Positions 9,776 through 20,262 of a stretch of 64,000 nucleotides of DNA are shown piece by piece; within the stretch, counting starts at the first letter, position 1; every line of letters begins with the position of its first letter. Under the pieces are notes generated by a model that saw only the letters and a list, made by a program, of their open reading frames with translations, did not search any database and was not told the origin of the DNA. The position numbers and the translations under genes were made by a program. Origin of the DNA: Thiohalophilus sp. (GTDB lineage: Bacteria > Pseudomonadota > Gammaproteobacteria > UBA6429 > Thiohalophilaceae); contig NZ_JAXHLN010000003.1 of the NCBI RefSeq assembly GCF_034522235.1, positions 2,232,001-2,296,000 on the forward strand, read 5' to 3'.

Positions 9776-12700
9776 TTAATCCAGCCAGCGGCGTGCGTTG
9801 CGGAACAAGCGCAGCCAGGGACCCTCTTCGCCCCACTCATCAGGATGCCATGAGTACTGAGCGCTGCGAAACACGCGCTCCGGGTGTGGCATCATGATGG
9901 TGAAGCGTCCATCCGTGGTGGTCAGGCCGGTAATCCCTTGTGGGGAACCATTGGGGTTGAAGGGATACCGTTCACTAGCCTCACCGTAATTATCAATATA
10001 GCGCAAGGCGACCAGTTGTTCAGCCTGCACACGCCCGATTTGCGCCCGCTTGTCAAAATGCGCCAGCCCCTCGCCGTGGGCCACGGCAATCGGCAGCCGC
10101 GAGCCGGCCATGCCGGCCAGCAGGATCGAGGGCGAATCGAGTACCTCGACCAGGGACAGTCGCGCCTCGAACTGTTCGGAGCGATTGCGCACAAAGCGGG
10201 GCCAGTGGCCGGCGCCGGGAATCAGATCCCGTAACTGGGAGAGCATCTGGCAACCGTTACACACCCCCAGCCCGAAACTGTCCGGACGGTTGAAAAACGC
10301 CTCGAACTCGTCGCGGGCGCGCGAATTGTACAGAATCGAACTGGCCCAGCCGCCGCCGGCCCCCAGCACATCCCCGTAAGAGAAACCACCACAGGCGGCC
10401 AGCCCGGAAAAGTCGTTGAGCGAGACCTGCCCGGCAATGATATCGCTCATGTGTACATCCACCGCCGCAAAGCCGGCCCGATCGAAGGCGGCGGCCATCT
10501 CGATCTGGCCGTTGACCCCCTGCTCGCGCAATACGGCCACCCGCGGACGGTACTCCAGGTTCAGATACGGTGCGGCAATATCCTCGCGGGGATCGAAACT
10601 CAATTGCACCGACAGCCCCGGATCGGACTCATCCAGCAGATTGTCGTACTCTTCCCGGGCACACTCGGGATTATCGCGCAGTGCCTGTAGCCGGTAGCTG
10701 GTTTCGCTCCAGACACGCCGCCAGTCGGTCTGTGTCGCCGTCAGTACCGTCTGGCCCCGGTGTTCGAAAACCAGCCGCTGATCGTCGCGCAGCGTGCCAA
10801 GCACATGGCTGTAATGGCCCAGGCCGGCTTCATGCAACGCCTCCTGCACCGCCGCCAGCTCGCTGTCGCGCACCTGGATGACCGCGCCCAGCTCCTCGCT
10901 GAACAGGCTGGCAACGGTGTCATCGCCCAGCTCGTCGAGCCGGATCTGCAGGCCGGTGCGCCCGGCAAAGGCCATCTCGCACAGGCTCGCAAACAACCCA
11001 CCGTCGGCCCGGTCATGATAGGCCAGCAAGCGCCCTTGTTCGTTAAGCCGTTGAATAACATCAAAGAAGTGTTTCAATGCCAGCGGATCGTCGAGATCGG
11101 CCGGATGGTGGCCGAGCTGTTTATAGACCTGCGCGAGACAGGAGCCCCCCAGGCGGTTGGCGCCCTTGCCCAGATCGATCAGGATCAGCCGCGTTGGTCC
11201 CCGGTCGGTGCGCAACTGCGGGGTCAGGGTCTGGCGCACATCGCTGACCGGCGCGAAGGCCGAGACGATCAGCGACAGCGGCGCGGTCACCGAGCGAGTC
11301 TCGCCCTGCTCCTGCCAGACGGTGCGCATCGACATGGAGTCCTTGCCCACCGGGATAGTGATACCCAGCGCCGGGCACAGCTCCATGCCCACCGCCTGCA
11401 CGGCCTCGTACAGGCCGGCATCCTCGCCCGGATGGCCGGCGGCGGCCATCCAGTTGGCCGACAGGACCACGCGCGACAATTCGGGGACCGGGGCGGCCGC
11501 CAGGTTAGTGAGTGCTTCGCCCACGGCCAGGCGCGCCGAGGCGGCGTGGTGCAGCAGCGCCACTGGCGTGCGCTCGCCCATGGCCATGGCCTCGCCGCAC
11601 TCACTGTCGAAACTGGTCGCGGTCACCGCCACGTCGGCCACCGGCACCTGCCAGGGTCCCACCATCTGATCCCGCGCCACCAGCCCGGTCACACTGCGAT
11701 CGCCGATGGTGATCAAAAACCCCTTGTCGGCGACCGTGGGCAGGGCCAGCACCCGTTCGGCCGCTTCCGCCAGATCCAGCCCGGCGGTGTCGAAGTCCGG
11801 TTTGGTAAACGGGGCATGATGGACGTCGCGCAACATCTTCGGCGGCTTGCCCAGCAGAACTTCCAGCGGCATGTCGATCGGCGTGTTGTCAAAATGGCCA
11901 TCGCCCAGCACCAGCCGCCGCTCCCCGGTGGCCTCGCCGACCACGGCCCAGGGGCAGCGTTCCCGCTGGCAGATATCGGCAAAGTGCTCCAGATCCTCCG
12001 GGCCCACCGCCAGCACATACCGCTCCTGGGCCTCGTTGCACCAGATCGCCATGGGCGACATGCCCGGGTCGTCGTTGGGCACCGCGCGCAGTTCAAAGCG
12101 CCCGCCGCGACCGCTGTCATTGACCAGCTCCGGCAAGGCGTTGGACAGGCCGCCGGCACCGACATCGTGAATACTGATGATGGGATTGGCCTCGCCCAGC
12201 TGCCAGCAACGGTCGATCACTTCCTGGGCACGGCGCTCCATCTCCGGGTTGCCGCGTTGTACCGAGGCAAAATCGAGATCCTCCAGACTTACCCCGGTGG
12301 CCATGGACGAGGCCGCCCCGCCCCCCAGGCCGATCAGCATGGCCGGGCCGCCAAGCACCACGATCTGCGCGCCGGGGGGAATGTCGTTCTTGGCGACATG
12401 ATCGTCACGGATATTCCCCAGCCCACCGGCCAGCATGATCGGCTTGTGATAACCGCGCACTTCCGCGCCCTGCGGCCCGGGCACCCGCTCCTCGTAGGTC
12501 CGAAAATAGCCACACAGGTTGGGCCGGCCGAATTCGTTATTGAAGGCGGCCGCACCGATGGGGGCTTCGAGCATGATCTCCAAAGCCGAGACAATGCGTC
12601 CCGGCTTGCCGTGATCGGTCTCCCACGGCCGGGGGCAATCGGGCAGGCGCAGGTTGGAGACCGAATAACCGCACAGGCCGGCCTTGGGCTTTGAGCCGCG

Positions 12701-13672
12701 GCCGGTTGCCCCCTCGTCGCGGATCTCGCCGCCGACCCCGGTGGCCGACCCCGGAAAGGGCGCGATGGCGGTGGGATGATTATGGGTCTCGACCTTCATC
12801 AGGATGTGGATGTCCTGGGCATGATAGGCGTACTCGCGGGTACCGGACTCGGGATAAAACCGTCGACCCACATGGCCTTCGATCACCGCCGAATTATCGC
12901 TGTAGGCCGAAAGAATACCGTCACTGTGCCGCTGGTAGGTGTTGCGAATCATCCCGAACAGGGACTTGTCGCGGGCCTGGCCGTCGATGACCCAATCGGC
13001 GTTGAAAATCTTGTGCCGGCAATGTTCCGAGTTGGCCTGGGCGAACATCATCAGCTCCACATCGCTGGGATTGCGTCCCAGAGCCTGGAAATTCTCCAGC
13101 AGATAATCAATTTCATCTTCGGCCAGCGCCAGTCCCAGCTCGGCATTGGCCCGCTGCAGGGCGTCGCGCCCGCCACCGAGCACATCGACCTCGGTCAGCG
13201 GCGCCGGATCCGGGTGACGGAACAGCCGTTGGGCCTCGTCGACGTCGCGGAATACCGATTCGGTCATGCGATCATGCAACGCCGCACCCAGGCGATGAAC
13301 CTGTTGCGCGGTCAGTTCATTGCCGTCGGTAAGTGTCAGGGTATAGAGAATCCCGCGTTCGATCCGCAGCACATTTTGCAGACCGCAATTGTGCGCGATA
13401 TCGGTGGCCTTGCTGGACCAGGGCGAGATGGTACCGGGACGGGGGATGACCAGAAATTCATGGCCTTCAAGCGGTGTGGCCGGTGCCTCGGCGTAATTGA
13501 GCAGGCTATCCAGCAGCTGTTGCTGCTCGGGATCCAGGCGCCGTTCGTGGTCAACAAAATGGAGATAGACCGCCTGCAAATCCGCCACCTCGGGCACTTC
13601 GGCCCGCAGGGCGACCAGGCATTTTTCCAGACGAAAAGAGGACAGAGCCGAGCCACCTCGGAGTTGCAACAT
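9776..13672 (-). CDS. purL: Phosphoribosylformylglycinamidine synthase
   Basis: Large single-chain FGAM synthase of 1298 residues (E. coli 1295) that converts FGAR, glutamine and ATP to FGAM in step 4 of purine synthesis. The central ATP-binding domains are followed by a C-terminal glutamine amidotransferase with nucleophile Cys in GVCNGCQML and the His/Glu pair in MPHPERVF. The frame extends to 13831, but the family start MLQLRGG at 13672 fits both length and homology; the extra upstream codons read through repeat sequence. Confidence 0.97.
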   Translation of the reverse strand: MLQLRGGSALSSFRLEKCLVALRAEVPEVADLQAVYLHFVDHERRLDPEQQQLLDSLLNYAEAPATPLEGHEFLVIPRPGTISPWSSKATDIAHNCGLQNVLRIERGILYTLTLTDGNELTAQQVHRLGAALHDRMTESVFRDVDEAQRLFRHPDPAPLTEVDVLGGGRDALQRANAELGLALAEDEIDYLLENFQALGRNPSDVELMMFAQANSEHCRHKIFNADWVIDGQARDKSLFGMIRNTYQRHSDGILSAYSDNSAVIEGHVGRRFYPESGTREYAYHAQDIHILMKVETHNHPTAIAPFPGSATGVGGEIRDEGATGRGSKPKAGLCGYSVSNLRLPDCPRPWETDHGKPGRIVSALEIMLEAPIGAAAFNNEFGRPNLCGYFRTYEERVPGPQGAEVRGYHKPIMLAGGLGNIRDDHVAKNDIPPGAQIVVLGGPAMLIGLGGGAASSMATGVSLEDLDFASVQRGNPEMERRAQEVIDRCWQLGEANPIISIHDVGAGGLSNALPELVNDSGRGGRFELRAVPNDDPGMSPMAIWCNEAQERYVLAVGPEDLEHFADICQRERCPWAVVGEATGERRLVLGDGHFDNTPIDMPLEVLLGKPPKMLRDVHHAPFTKPDFDTAGLDLAEAAERVLALPTVADKGFLITIGDRSVTGLVARDQMVGPWQVPVADVAVTATSFDSECGEAMAMGERTPVALLHHAASARLAVGEALTNLAAAPVPELSRVVLSANWMAAAGHPGEDAGLYEAVQAVGMELCPALGITIPVGKDSMSMRTVWQEQGETRSVTAPLSLIVSAFAPVSDVRQTLTPQLRTDRGPTRLILIDLGKGANRLGGSCLAQVYKQLGHHPADLDDPLALKHFFDVIQRLNEQGRLLAYHDRADGGLFASLCEMAFAGRTGLQIRLDELGDDTVASLFSEELGAVIQVRDSELAAVQEALHEAGLGHYSHVLGTLRDDQRLVFEHRGQTVLTATQTDWRRVWSETSYRLQALRDNPECAREEYDNLLDESDPGLSVQLSFDPREDIAAPYLNLEYRPRVAVLREQGVNGQIEMAAAFDRAGFAAVDVHMSDIIAGQVSLNDFSGLAACGGFSYGDVLGAGGGWASSILYNSRARDEFEAFFNRPDSFGLGVCNGCQMLSQLRDLIPGAGHWPRFVRNRSEQFEARLSLVEVLDSPSILLAGMAGSRLPIAVAHGEGLAHFDKRAQIGRVQAEQLVALRYIDNYGEASERYPFNPNGSPQGITGLTTTDGRFTIMMPHPERVFRSAQYSWHPDEWGEEGPWLRLFRNARRWLD

Positions 13673-13776
13673 GCGCGTGAATCCCGGAATTGATGGATGT
13701 TGACGGTGAGTGCCAATGATACACCATCTCGGGGTCAGGTATCGAGATAGCCCGAGGGAGGTGCTAAAGAAAAAAT

Positions 13777-13925
13777 CCAACCACCAAGACACCAGGACGC
13801 CAGGTAAAGATATTGATACTGTCCCGGGCAAGCCTCATCAAATCGCGTAAAAAGACGACCCGGAACACCACAGGCGTTTGATTTCATTAGCCCTTGGTGT
13901 CTTTGTGTCCTGGTGGTGTGATTTG
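13777..13925. repeat. Palindromic repeat family C, copy 2
   Basis: Left arm 13777-13806 (ACCACCAAGACACCAGGACG words) and right arm 13891-13925 (TTGGTGTCTTTGTGTCCTGG words) are inverted copies built of 8-9-base words. The spacer of about 85 bases shows no other known repeat. It lies between the DUF2173 operon and purL and contributes the false N-terminal extension of purL. Confidence 0.85.
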
Positions 13926-13949
13926 CTGGCGGACTTTGCGTCCCGGGAA

Positions 13950-14282
13950 CTACCACTGCGAGGCGCTGCGCAGCTCCTGCATGACTTCATTGAGACGACC
14001 TTCAGTGCCGTCGAACAGGCAAACCACATTGCCGACACTGCAGACCGTGTAGCGTTCGCCGCGAACCACCCAACCGCCGGGTGGCGTCCAGCCGCGGATG
14101 CCGGTAAACATGGAGAGTTGATCGGCATTGCCCTGCACCAGACGTTTGTAGTCGTGGGCGAAATGGGCCAGACTCGCGAGTTGTTCCTGTCCGCCCATGC
14201 CGTAGCCTTCGACCAGCTCACCGTCGTCCCGAAAGTGTGCCACCGCCATCACCCCGTCAATGATCATGATCTGTTTAATCAT
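13950..14282 (-). CDS. DUF2173 family protein, paralogue 1
   Basis: 110-residue soluble protein. It shares with paralogue 3 the block GWVVRGERYTVCSVGNVVCLFD and a following LNEVM, both with two cysteines spaced by six residues. DUF2173 proteins have no established function; their size and alternating pattern resemble roadblock/longin-type small domains (inference). Third and last gene of a three-gene paralogous operon, 8 bases after paralogue 2. Confidence 0.82.
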   Translation of the reverse strand: MIKQIMIIDGVMAVAHFRDDGELVEGYGMGGQEQLASLAHFAHDYKRLVQGNADQLSMFTGIRGWTPPGGWVVRGERYTVCSVGNVVCLFDGTEGRLNEVMQELRSASQW

Positions 14283-14290
14283 GGCACCCC

Positions 14291-14629
14291 TCAGGCTTCC
14301 AGCGCCGCATAAGCTGCTTCGTAATCGACCTTGTCATTGGGCATGATCACCCCGGCCTCTTCGTTGGCGATGACCGTCCAGTCAAACCCGATTAATGAAA
14401 AACCCTTGACCGGATAGAACCCGCCGGAACCGGTGACATTCTCCCAGCCACGGGCCTGCATGGTGGCAATCGAGGTATTGGCAACGCAGACATGCGCGAC
14501 CAGATCCAGAATCGTGTCATTCATTTCACTGTCCGCACTGAGGCGGGATTCCTGTAACTCCCCTTTGCTGCTGAAACTGAATGCGGCAACCGCACCGTCA
14601 AGGTTGATCAATTTCTCCAGATCGGCCAT
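14291..14629 (-). CDS. DUF2173 family protein, paralogue 2 (divergent)
   Basis: 112-residue soluble protein starting MADLEKLINLDGAVAAF. A good ribosome-binding site (AGGAG 7 bases before ATG 14629) decides this start over one at 14644. It lacks the cysteine block of the other two paralogues, having FSLIGFDWTVIANEEAGV in the same place, so it may have a different partner or cofactor role. Middle gene of the operon. Confidence 0.8.
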   Translation of the reverse strand: MADLEKLINLDGAVAAFSFSSKGELQESRLSADSEMNDTILDLVAHVCVANTSIATMQARGWENVTGSGGFYPVKGFSLIGFDWTVIANEEAGVIMPNDKVDYEAAYAALEA

Positions 14630-14676
14630 TGCTAACTCCTTCAAGACTGATTGGTTTATTATTTTATTGCAGCCGC

Positions 14677-15033
14677 TCAGACCAGCATCTCTTCCGGGCC
14701 CGCCACATGTTCACGCATATACTCCATCACTTCATTCAGTGAACTGGAAGCATTGTCGATGAAGCAGAAGATGTTGGCCATGACACAGACCGTAACCTTG
14801 TCACCGCGAACCACCCAGCCGCGCGCCGGCGCACAGCCACAATCGGATTTGAGATGTTTGAGCATGTCCGTTTCCATATGCACGGCCATGGTGGTGGCGC
14901 GGCACATGATCGACGCCATGCGTGCGGTTTCATAATCGAGTTGGCCGTCGTAGGTAAATCGATCGCCCCGGTAGGTATACTCGCCTGCTGCGATGACGCC
15001 CGGTGTCGCCACCAGATCGGATATGACGCTCAT
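14677..15033 (-). CDS. DUF2173 family protein, paralogue 3
   Basis: 118-residue soluble protein, first gene of the trio, with ribosome-binding site AGAGGGG 5 bases before ATG. It has the GWVVRGDKVTVCVMANIFCFID block and LNEVM near the C-terminus as in paralogue 1, plus extra cysteines (DCGC near residue 65). Preceded at about 65 bases by a perfect FNR/ANR-type box, so expression in low oxygen is likely (inference). Confidence 0.82.
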   Translation of the reverse strand: MSVISDLVATPGVIAAGEYTYRGDRFTYDGQLDYETARMASIMCRATTMAVHMETDMLKHLKSDCGCAPARGWVVRGDKVTVCVMANIFCFIDNASSSLNEVMEYMREHVAGPEEMLV

Positions 15034-15052
15034 GCAGTCCCCTCTTGTGTTT

Positions 15053-15111
15053 TATAGTTATGTTGCCGCCTGGCAAGTTGCGGCTGATTGCCATTGCTTG
15101 ATATGGATCAA
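15053..15111 (-). promoter_or_regulatory. FNR/ANR box and promoter of the DUF2173 operon
   Basis: TTGATATGGATCAA at 15098-15111 matches the FNR/ANR consensus TTGAT-N4-ATCAA in all ten defined positions and is a perfect dyad in its arms. On the minus strand an AT-rich -10-like segment (ACTATA, 15053-15058) lies about 47-50 bases from the centre of the box, compatible with an activator site near -60. The divergent RDD gene starts 138 bases away on the other side, so the site is better placed for the DUF2173 genes. Confidence 0.75.
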
Positions 15112-15248
15112 TGACAACCGTTTTTTAATTAATAACAGACACCGACAGAGAATGCCATATAGAGTTTTTTTATAGGTCCCTATAAAATAGGGCGGCTTTT
15201 CGGCAGGCTGTCGGACCCGCACCGTTTATTGCTGCTCAGGATTTGACC

Positions 15249-15767
15249 ATGACCACATCAACACCCTCGCCTGCGCCGCTTTACCGGCGCCTGTTTGCCA
15301 TGCTCTACGACGGTCTGCTGCTTTTGGCAGTACTGCTTATCGCCTCGGCCATTCCCCTGATTTTCACCGGTGGTGAGGCGATCGAGGGACACAATCTGCT
15401 ATTGACCGGTTACTTTCTGCTCATCTGCTTCGGCTTTTTTGGCGGGTTCTGGACCCACGGCGGCCAAACGCTGGGCATGCGGGCCTGGCGTCTGCAACTG
15501 GTTCAAGACCATGCTGGCGCGCTGGACTGGCGCGCTGCCCTGTTGCGTTTTCTTAGCGGGTTGCCCGGCTGGCTGGTGTTGATTCTGGGGCTGGCGGTGT
15601 ACTTCAACCCGCAATTACAACTGCCGGGACTTCTGCACTGGCTGCAAAGCCTGCCCCACGGCAGCGTGGCCCTGATCGGTCTGATCTGGCTGGGATTCGA
15701 CAACTGGCCCAATGGTTGGCGGGAACGCGTGACCCACACCCGCGTCGTTCTCCTACTCAAATCCTGA
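15249..15767 (+). CDS. RDD family membrane protein
   Basis: 172-residue inner-membrane protein with three to four transmembrane helices. The N-terminal ...YRRLFAMLYDGLLLL... keeps the R..D pattern that names the family, and GQTLGMRAWRLQL is the second conserved block. Function unknown; some RDD proteins are cation antiporters. ATG 15249 is preferred over an in-frame TTG 6 bases upstream. Common neighbour of lptG in gammaproteobacteria. Confidence 0.85.
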   Translation: MTTSTPSPAPLYRRLFAMLYDGLLLLAVLLIASAIPLIFTGGEAIEGHNLLLTGYFLLICFGFFGGFWTHGGQTLGMRAWRLQLVQDHAGALDWRAALLRFLSGLPGWLVLILGLAVYFNPQLQLPGLLHWLQSLPHGSVALIGLIWLGFDNWPNGWRERVTHTRVVLLLKS

Positions 15768-15791
15768 CCCCTTTTCGCCAAGTCTGAAAAC

Positions 15792-15951
15792 TAACGCAGA
15801 GTTCGCGGAGACGCAGAGGCGCGGAGAAAATGATTTGTAACGCCCGGTTCACGGCTCGTTTTTCGTTCTTCCCGGTACCATTGTCGCTCAATGAAGTCAT
15901 TATCAAAACTCTGCGACTCTGCGACTCTGCGCCTCTGCGTCCTCCGCGTTA
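15792..15951. repeat. Palindromic repeat family B, copy 4
   Basis: Left arm 15792-15826 (TAACGCAGAGTTCGCGGAGA...) and right arm 15909-15951 (five CTCTGCG-type 8-base words ending CCTCCGCGTTA). The left arm is followed by GGAGAAAATGATTTGTAA and the right arm by TTTCCAGA, both shared with other B copies. It fills the convergent junction of the RDD gene and lptG. Confidence 0.9.
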
Positions 15952-15989
15952 ATTTCCAGAGCATCTGAGAAAAGTATGCGAATGGCGGT

Positions 15990-17051
15990 CTAGCGTAATC
16001 GCCGGAACCAGAACAGGGTAATGCCGATCACCAGTGCAGTCGGCAGGGCCGCCGCCAGGGCCGGTGGCAGGTTATAGACCAGTCCCATTTGCCCGGCCAG
16101 ACGGTTGCCGATGTAAAACACAATACCAATCAAAAAACCGATCAGAATCTGTTGCCCGATACTGGTGTGACGTTGTGCGCCGAACACGAACGGCACCGCG
16201 AGCAAGACCATGGCTGCCAGTGTAAACGGCATGACCAGTTTGCCCCACATCGCCAGCTCATACTGCCCCGAATCCAGGCCGTTCTCTTTGAGATAGTCGA
16301 TATAACTTTCCAGCTTCCAGACCGCCAGGGTATCGGGGTCCACCGAGACAACATTGATCAGGGCCGGATCCAGCAGGGTCTGCCAGGGTAATTCCTTGAC
16401 AGTCTCCTGGCGAACCGCCAGCCCCTCGAAATCATAACGCGTCACCTTGTTTAACAACCACTGCTCACCGTCATAACGGGCGCTTTTGGCCCGCAGCAGG
16501 GTGCGCATGCGCTGCCCTTCGAAGGTATACAGGTGGATACCCCGCAATTGCGCCTGACTGTCGACACGCCGCACATTGATATAGGTGTCCCCGTCCCGGG
16601 CCCACAAGCCATACTGGGTATTGAGGCTGATCTTCGCCCCCATCAATTGCAAACGTTTCTGCGAACCGTATTCCAGTGCCGGCGGTGCCACCACCTCACC
16701 GATCACCATGGCCAGCAGGATCAGCATCGCCGCGGTTTTCATCGTCGCCCAGACGATACGGTTCAAAGAGAGTCCGGCGGTACGCATCACCACCAGTTCC
16801 CGATTGTTGGCCAGCATCCCCAGTCCCAGCATGGTGCCCAGCAGCGTCGCCATGGGGAAGATCTCGTACATCTGTCGCGGCATGCTGAGCAGGGTATAGA
16901 CCAGCGCATGCCAAAGAGAGTAGGTTCCGCGACCGACCTGATCGAGCTCATCCACAAAACCGATCAGGGCGAACAGGGCTACCAATACCACCAGCACCGA
17001 CAAAACGCCGTTAGTGATCGCCTGTCCGATATAACGTTCGAGGATCTTCAT
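15990..17051 (-). CDS. lptG: LPS export ABC transporter permease LptG
   Basis: 353-residue YjgP/YjgQ-family permease, a half of the LptB2FG complex that extracts LPS from the inner membrane. Six transmembrane helices with a large periplasmic beta-jellyroll between helices 3 and 4 (about residues 95-265). Start MKILERYIGQAI at 17051 overlaps the lptF stop by 4 bases; the open frame upstream to 17147 is inside lptF. Co-transcribed with lptF. Confidence 0.96.
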   Translation of the reverse strand: MKILERYIGQAITNGVLSVLVVLVALFALIGFVDELDQVGRGTYSLWHALVYTLLSMPRQMYEIFPMATLLGTMLGLGMLANNRELVVMRTAGLSLNRIVWATMKTAAMLILLAMVIGEVVAPPALEYGSQKRLQLMGAKISLNTQYGLWARDGDTYINVRRVDSQAQLRGIHLYTFEGQRMRTLLRAKSARYDGEQWLLNKVTRYDFEGLAVRQETVKELPWQTLLDPALINVVSVDPDTLAVWKLESYIDYLKENGLDSGQYELAMWGKLVMPFTLAAMVLLAVPFVFGAQRHTSIGQQILIGFLIGIVFYIGNRLAGQMGLVYNLPPALAAALPTALVIGITLFWFRRLR

Positions 17052-18139
17052 CGAGATGCCGTGCTCCTGTTCAGCAGATGCCGGATACCGCTCTGGCGCA
17101 GCAGCAATGCAATCGCAATCACCAGCACCGTGCCGTGGACCCACCACAGCCCCAGGTAAGGTGAAATCTTGTCGTCAAACAGCCAGTTGCGGGAGACCGT
17201 CAACAGGTTGGTCAACAGCATGTACAAAACGATGGCGATCGCCAGCCTGCCGTAACGATTCTGTCGATGCGAGGTCACACTCAGTGGTACCGCCAGAACC
17301 GCCAGCACCAGACACATTAGCGCCGAGGAGATGCGCCATTGCAATTCGGCAGCATAGCCCCTTTTATCTTCCTTCCAGAGCTCGATTGAGGGAATCGCCT
17401 TGTGCTTGCGACTGGCCACTTCCGGTGCTTTTTCCTGAATACGAATGCCGTGCTTCTCAAATTCAATCACAGTGTAATTCTGCTGCCCCGATTTTCCGTC
17501 ATAACGAAAACCCGTCTCCAGCACCATAAACCGATCCCCGGTTTTCTCATCCAGCATCTGGTGTCCGGATTCCGCACGGATAAGTGAACTGCCTTGCGCC
17601 CGTTGTTGCTGCACAAACACATTGCGCATCCGGTTCTGTTCGCGATTCAGCTCTTCGACATACAGCACGCCATCCCCTTCGCGCATTTCCTGGAAGCGGC
17701 CGGGTGCAATACCCTGGATATCCCCCCGACTTTGCGCCGCCGCGGTCAGCAACTGGACCTGATGCTCGGCCCAGGGCGCCAGTTGCAGGCTGAGCAAGCC
17801 CTGCAGGACGGCGACCACCAACGCCAATCCCGACACGGCACGCAGAATATACCCGGTGCCGATGCCGCAGGCGGCGATGGCTGTCATTTCACTGTCCCGG
17901 TACAGCCGGCTCAGGGCAAGCAGAATCGCCAGATAGAGCGCCAGCGGCAGAATAAACACCAGAATACTGAGAGTGCGCAGGGCAAAGATATACAGCACCG
18001 TGTCCACCTGCAGCATGCCGCTGGCCACGTCACTGAACAGGCCGACCAGTTGCGCACTGAGGGCAATCAGCAACAGCACCAGCACCACGGCCAGCAGCGT
18101 GATAAAAATTTCCTTGACCAGATAGCGGGCTATAATCAC
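17048..18139 (-). CDS. lptF: LPS export ABC transporter permease LptF
   Basis: 363-residue YjgP/YjgQ-family permease, partner of LptG in LPS transport to the cell surface. The start is GTG (reads MIIARYLVKEIFITL). Six predicted transmembrane helices with a periplasmic domain between helices 3 and 4. Divergent from pepA, the standard gammaproteobacterial arrangement; the AT-rich 180-base gap between them must hold both promoters. Confidence 0.96.
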   Translation of the reverse strand: MIIARYLVKEIFITLLAVVLVLLLIALSAQLVGLFSDVASGMLQVDTVLYIFALRTLSILVFILPLALYLAILLALSRLYRDSEMTAIAACGIGTGYILRAVSGLALVVAVLQGLLSLQLAPWAEHQVQLLTAAAQSRGDIQGIAPGRFQEMREGDGVLYVEELNREQNRMRNVFVQQQRAQGSSLIRAESGHQMLDEKTGDRFMVLETGFRYDGKSGQQNYTVIEFEKHGIRIQEKAPEVASRKHKAIPSIELWKEDKRGYAAELQWRISSALMCLVLAVLAVPLSVTSHRQNRYGRLAIAIVLYMLLTNLLTVSRNWLFDDKISPYLGLWWVHGTVLVIAIALLLRQSGIRHLLNRSTASR

Positions 18140-18319
18140 GTTAGAATCAGGGGTTGAAAGCCGGTTCGTTCTTTATATACACAAACAATACTGTATTATA
18201 TTGCGCACCACGATGAATTAACCCTGTGTTTGGCGATTTTTTTACCGGTTGGCCAGCAAGGCAGTAACGGGGTTACGATCCGTCAAATCCGTTCAAAGCA
18301 GGCAAAAACAGGAATCCGT

Positions 18320-19822
18320 ATGAATATCACGCTCAAATCGACACCGGTCGAACAACAAGCCGGCAGTTGCCTCATCGTCGGCGTCTTTGACAAACGCCAG
18401 CCCGATCCTCACGCCAAATCGCTGGACAAGGCCAGTGGTGGCGAGATCAACCGTATTCTGAAACAGGGGGATATGGACGGCAAGGTCGGCCAGACGCTGA
18501 TGCTGCACAAACTGCCGGGCATCAAGGCCGCCCGTGTCCTGCTGGTCGGTTGCGGCAAAGCGGATGAATTCGATGCCGCTCAGTACGCCAAAACGATCAC
18601 CGCCGCCATCAAGGCGGCGCACGATTCCGGCGCCCGCGACGCCGCCTGCTATCTGACCGATCTGCCGGTCAAGGATCGCTCGCGCGCCTGGAATGTGCGC
18701 CGCGCGGCGGAGCTGGTCTACCAGACACTTTATCGCTACCACCAGACATTCAGCAAACCCGAGAAGCCCGATTACCCGCTAGGCAAACTGCAGCTGTGTG
18801 TAGAGGACAAGGCGCTCAAAGCGGCCCGCACCGGGCTGCAGATTGGCGAGGCCATCGGCAAGGGCGCCAACTTCACCCGCGACCTGGGGAATCTGCCCGG
18901 CAATATCTGCACGCCCACCTATCTGGCCAGCCAGACCAGCAAGCAGCTCAAAAGCTATAACAACATGAAAGTAAAGGTACTCAATCAAAAGGCCATTGAG
19001 GAGCTGAAGATGGGTGCCTTCCTGTCGGTGGCCAAAGGCAGCCGCCAGCCCCCCAAACTGATTGTCATGGAATATAACGGGGGTAAAAAAGGCGATAACC
19101 CGTATGTGCTGGTCGGCAAGGGCATCACCTTCGATACCGGTGGCATCTCCATCAAGCCGGCCGCCACCATGGACGAGATGAAATACGACATGGGCGGGGC
19201 CGCCGGGGTCATCGGGACCATGCAGGCCATTGGCGAACTGCAACCGCCGATCAATGTGGTGGCGATCGTGCCCAGCTGTGAAAACATGCCCGATGGCAAC
19301 GCCAACAAGCCGGGCGACGTGGTCACCAGCATGTCGGGCCAGACCATCGAAATCCTGAACACCGACGCCGAAGGCCGACTGATCCTGTGCGACGCCCTCA
19401 CCTACAGCGAGCGCTTCAAACCCAAAACCGTCATCGACACCGCCACATTGACCGGTGCCTGCATCATTGCCCTGGGCAACCACCCCTGCGGGCTACTGAG
19501 CAATGACCAGCCGCTGGCCGACGCCCTGCTTGCCGCCGGCCAGACCAGTCAGGATCGCGCCTGGCAATTGCCGTTGTGGGAGGAATACCAGGAGCAGCTC
19601 AAGAGCAACTTTGCCGACATGGCCAACATCGGCGGCCGCGAGGCCGGCACCATTACCGCCGCCTGCTTCCTCTCCCGTTTCACCAAAAAGTTCAAGTGGG
19701 CTCATCTGGACATCGCCGGCACCGCCTGGAAAAGCGGCAATGAGAAGGGCTCCACCGGTCGTCCGGTACCGCTGCTGACCCAGTACCTGCTTGACCAGTG
19801 CGGCAAGAAATACCAGCTCTGA
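18320..19822 (+). CDS. pepA: Leucyl aminopeptidase
   Basis: 500-residue M17 dizinc aminopeptidase; hexameric and cytosolic, and in E. coli also a DNA-binding protein for Xer recombination and carAB control. Signature NTDAEGRL at 347-354; metal ligands in GKGITFDTGG and DMGGAAGV. ATG 18320 has AGGA 6 bases upstream; an upstream in-frame start at 18230 lacks homology. Its stop overlaps the holC start (TGATG). Confidence 0.96.
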   Translation: MNITLKSTPVEQQAGSCLIVGVFDKRQPDPHAKSLDKASGGEINRILKQGDMDGKVGQTLMLHKLPGIKAARVLLVGCGKADEFDAAQYAKTITAAIKAAHDSGARDAACYLTDLPVKDRSRAWNVRRAAELVYQTLYRYHQTFSKPEKPDYPLGKLQLCVEDKALKAARTGLQIGEAIGKGANFTRDLGNLPGNICTPTYLASQTSKQLKSYNNMKVKVLNQKAIEELKMGAFLSVAKGSRQPPKLIVMEYNGGKKGDNPYVLVGKGITFDTGGISIKPAATMDEMKYDMGGAAGVIGTMQAIGELQPPINVVAIVPSCENMPDGNANKPGDVVTSMSGQTIEILNTDAEGRLILCDALTYSERFKPKTVIDTATLTGACIIALGNHPCGLLSNDQPLADALLAAGQTSQDRAWQLPLWEEYQEQLKSNFADMANIGGREAGTITAACFLSRFTKKFKWAHLDIAGTAWKSGNEKGSTGRPVPLLTQYLLDQCGKKYQL

Positions 19823-20262
19823 TGACCCGGGTCGATTTCTACATCGTCGAGGATAATCACGCTCAGGCCCGCCAGCGCCTGGCCTGTCGCCTGGCTGAAA
19901 AAGCCTACGCGATGAACCATACTATATATATACACGCCGACGACCGGCGGCAGGCCGAACAGCTCGATCAACTGCTGTGGACGTTTCGTGACGGCAGTTT
20001 CATCCCGCACAGCCTGCAGAGTGATAAAGTGGCGTCCCAGGCCGCCATTGTGATCGGCTATGACAATGAGCCGCAGGAGCACAATCAGGTGTTGATCAAT
20101 CTTGGCGAAACGGTCCCATCCTTTTTCAGCCGCTTCGAACGGGTGGCCGAACTCATCGCCGGGGATGAACAGGCACGGCAGGCCGGACGGAAGCGTTTTC
20201 GGTTTTATCGTGACCGTGGTTATGAACTTAACACCCATAACCTTGATGACAAGACATCATGA
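19822..20262 (+). CDS. holC: DNA polymerase III subunit chi
   Basis: 146-residue chi subunit, the clamp-loader partner that contacts SSB through psi. The N-terminal TRVDFYIVED and central LLWTFRDGSFIPH blocks are typical. Located between pepA and valS as in E. coli. Overlaps pepA by one base and the following coiled-coil gene by 4 bases (ATGA), so translation is coupled. Confidence 0.94.
   Translation: MTRVDFYIVEDNHAQARQRLACRLAEKAYAMNHTIYIHADDRRQAEQLDQLLWTFRDGSFIPHSLQSDKVASQAAIVIGYDNEPQEHNQVLINLGETVPSFFSRFERVAELIAGDEQARQAGRKRFRFYRDRGYELNTHNLDDKTS

Noticed and set aside
10760-12694. 644-codon open frame on the plus strand opposite purL
   Set aside because: Composition is that of a shadow of a GC-rich gene (His/Gln/Arg rich), without motifs or a ribosome-binding site.
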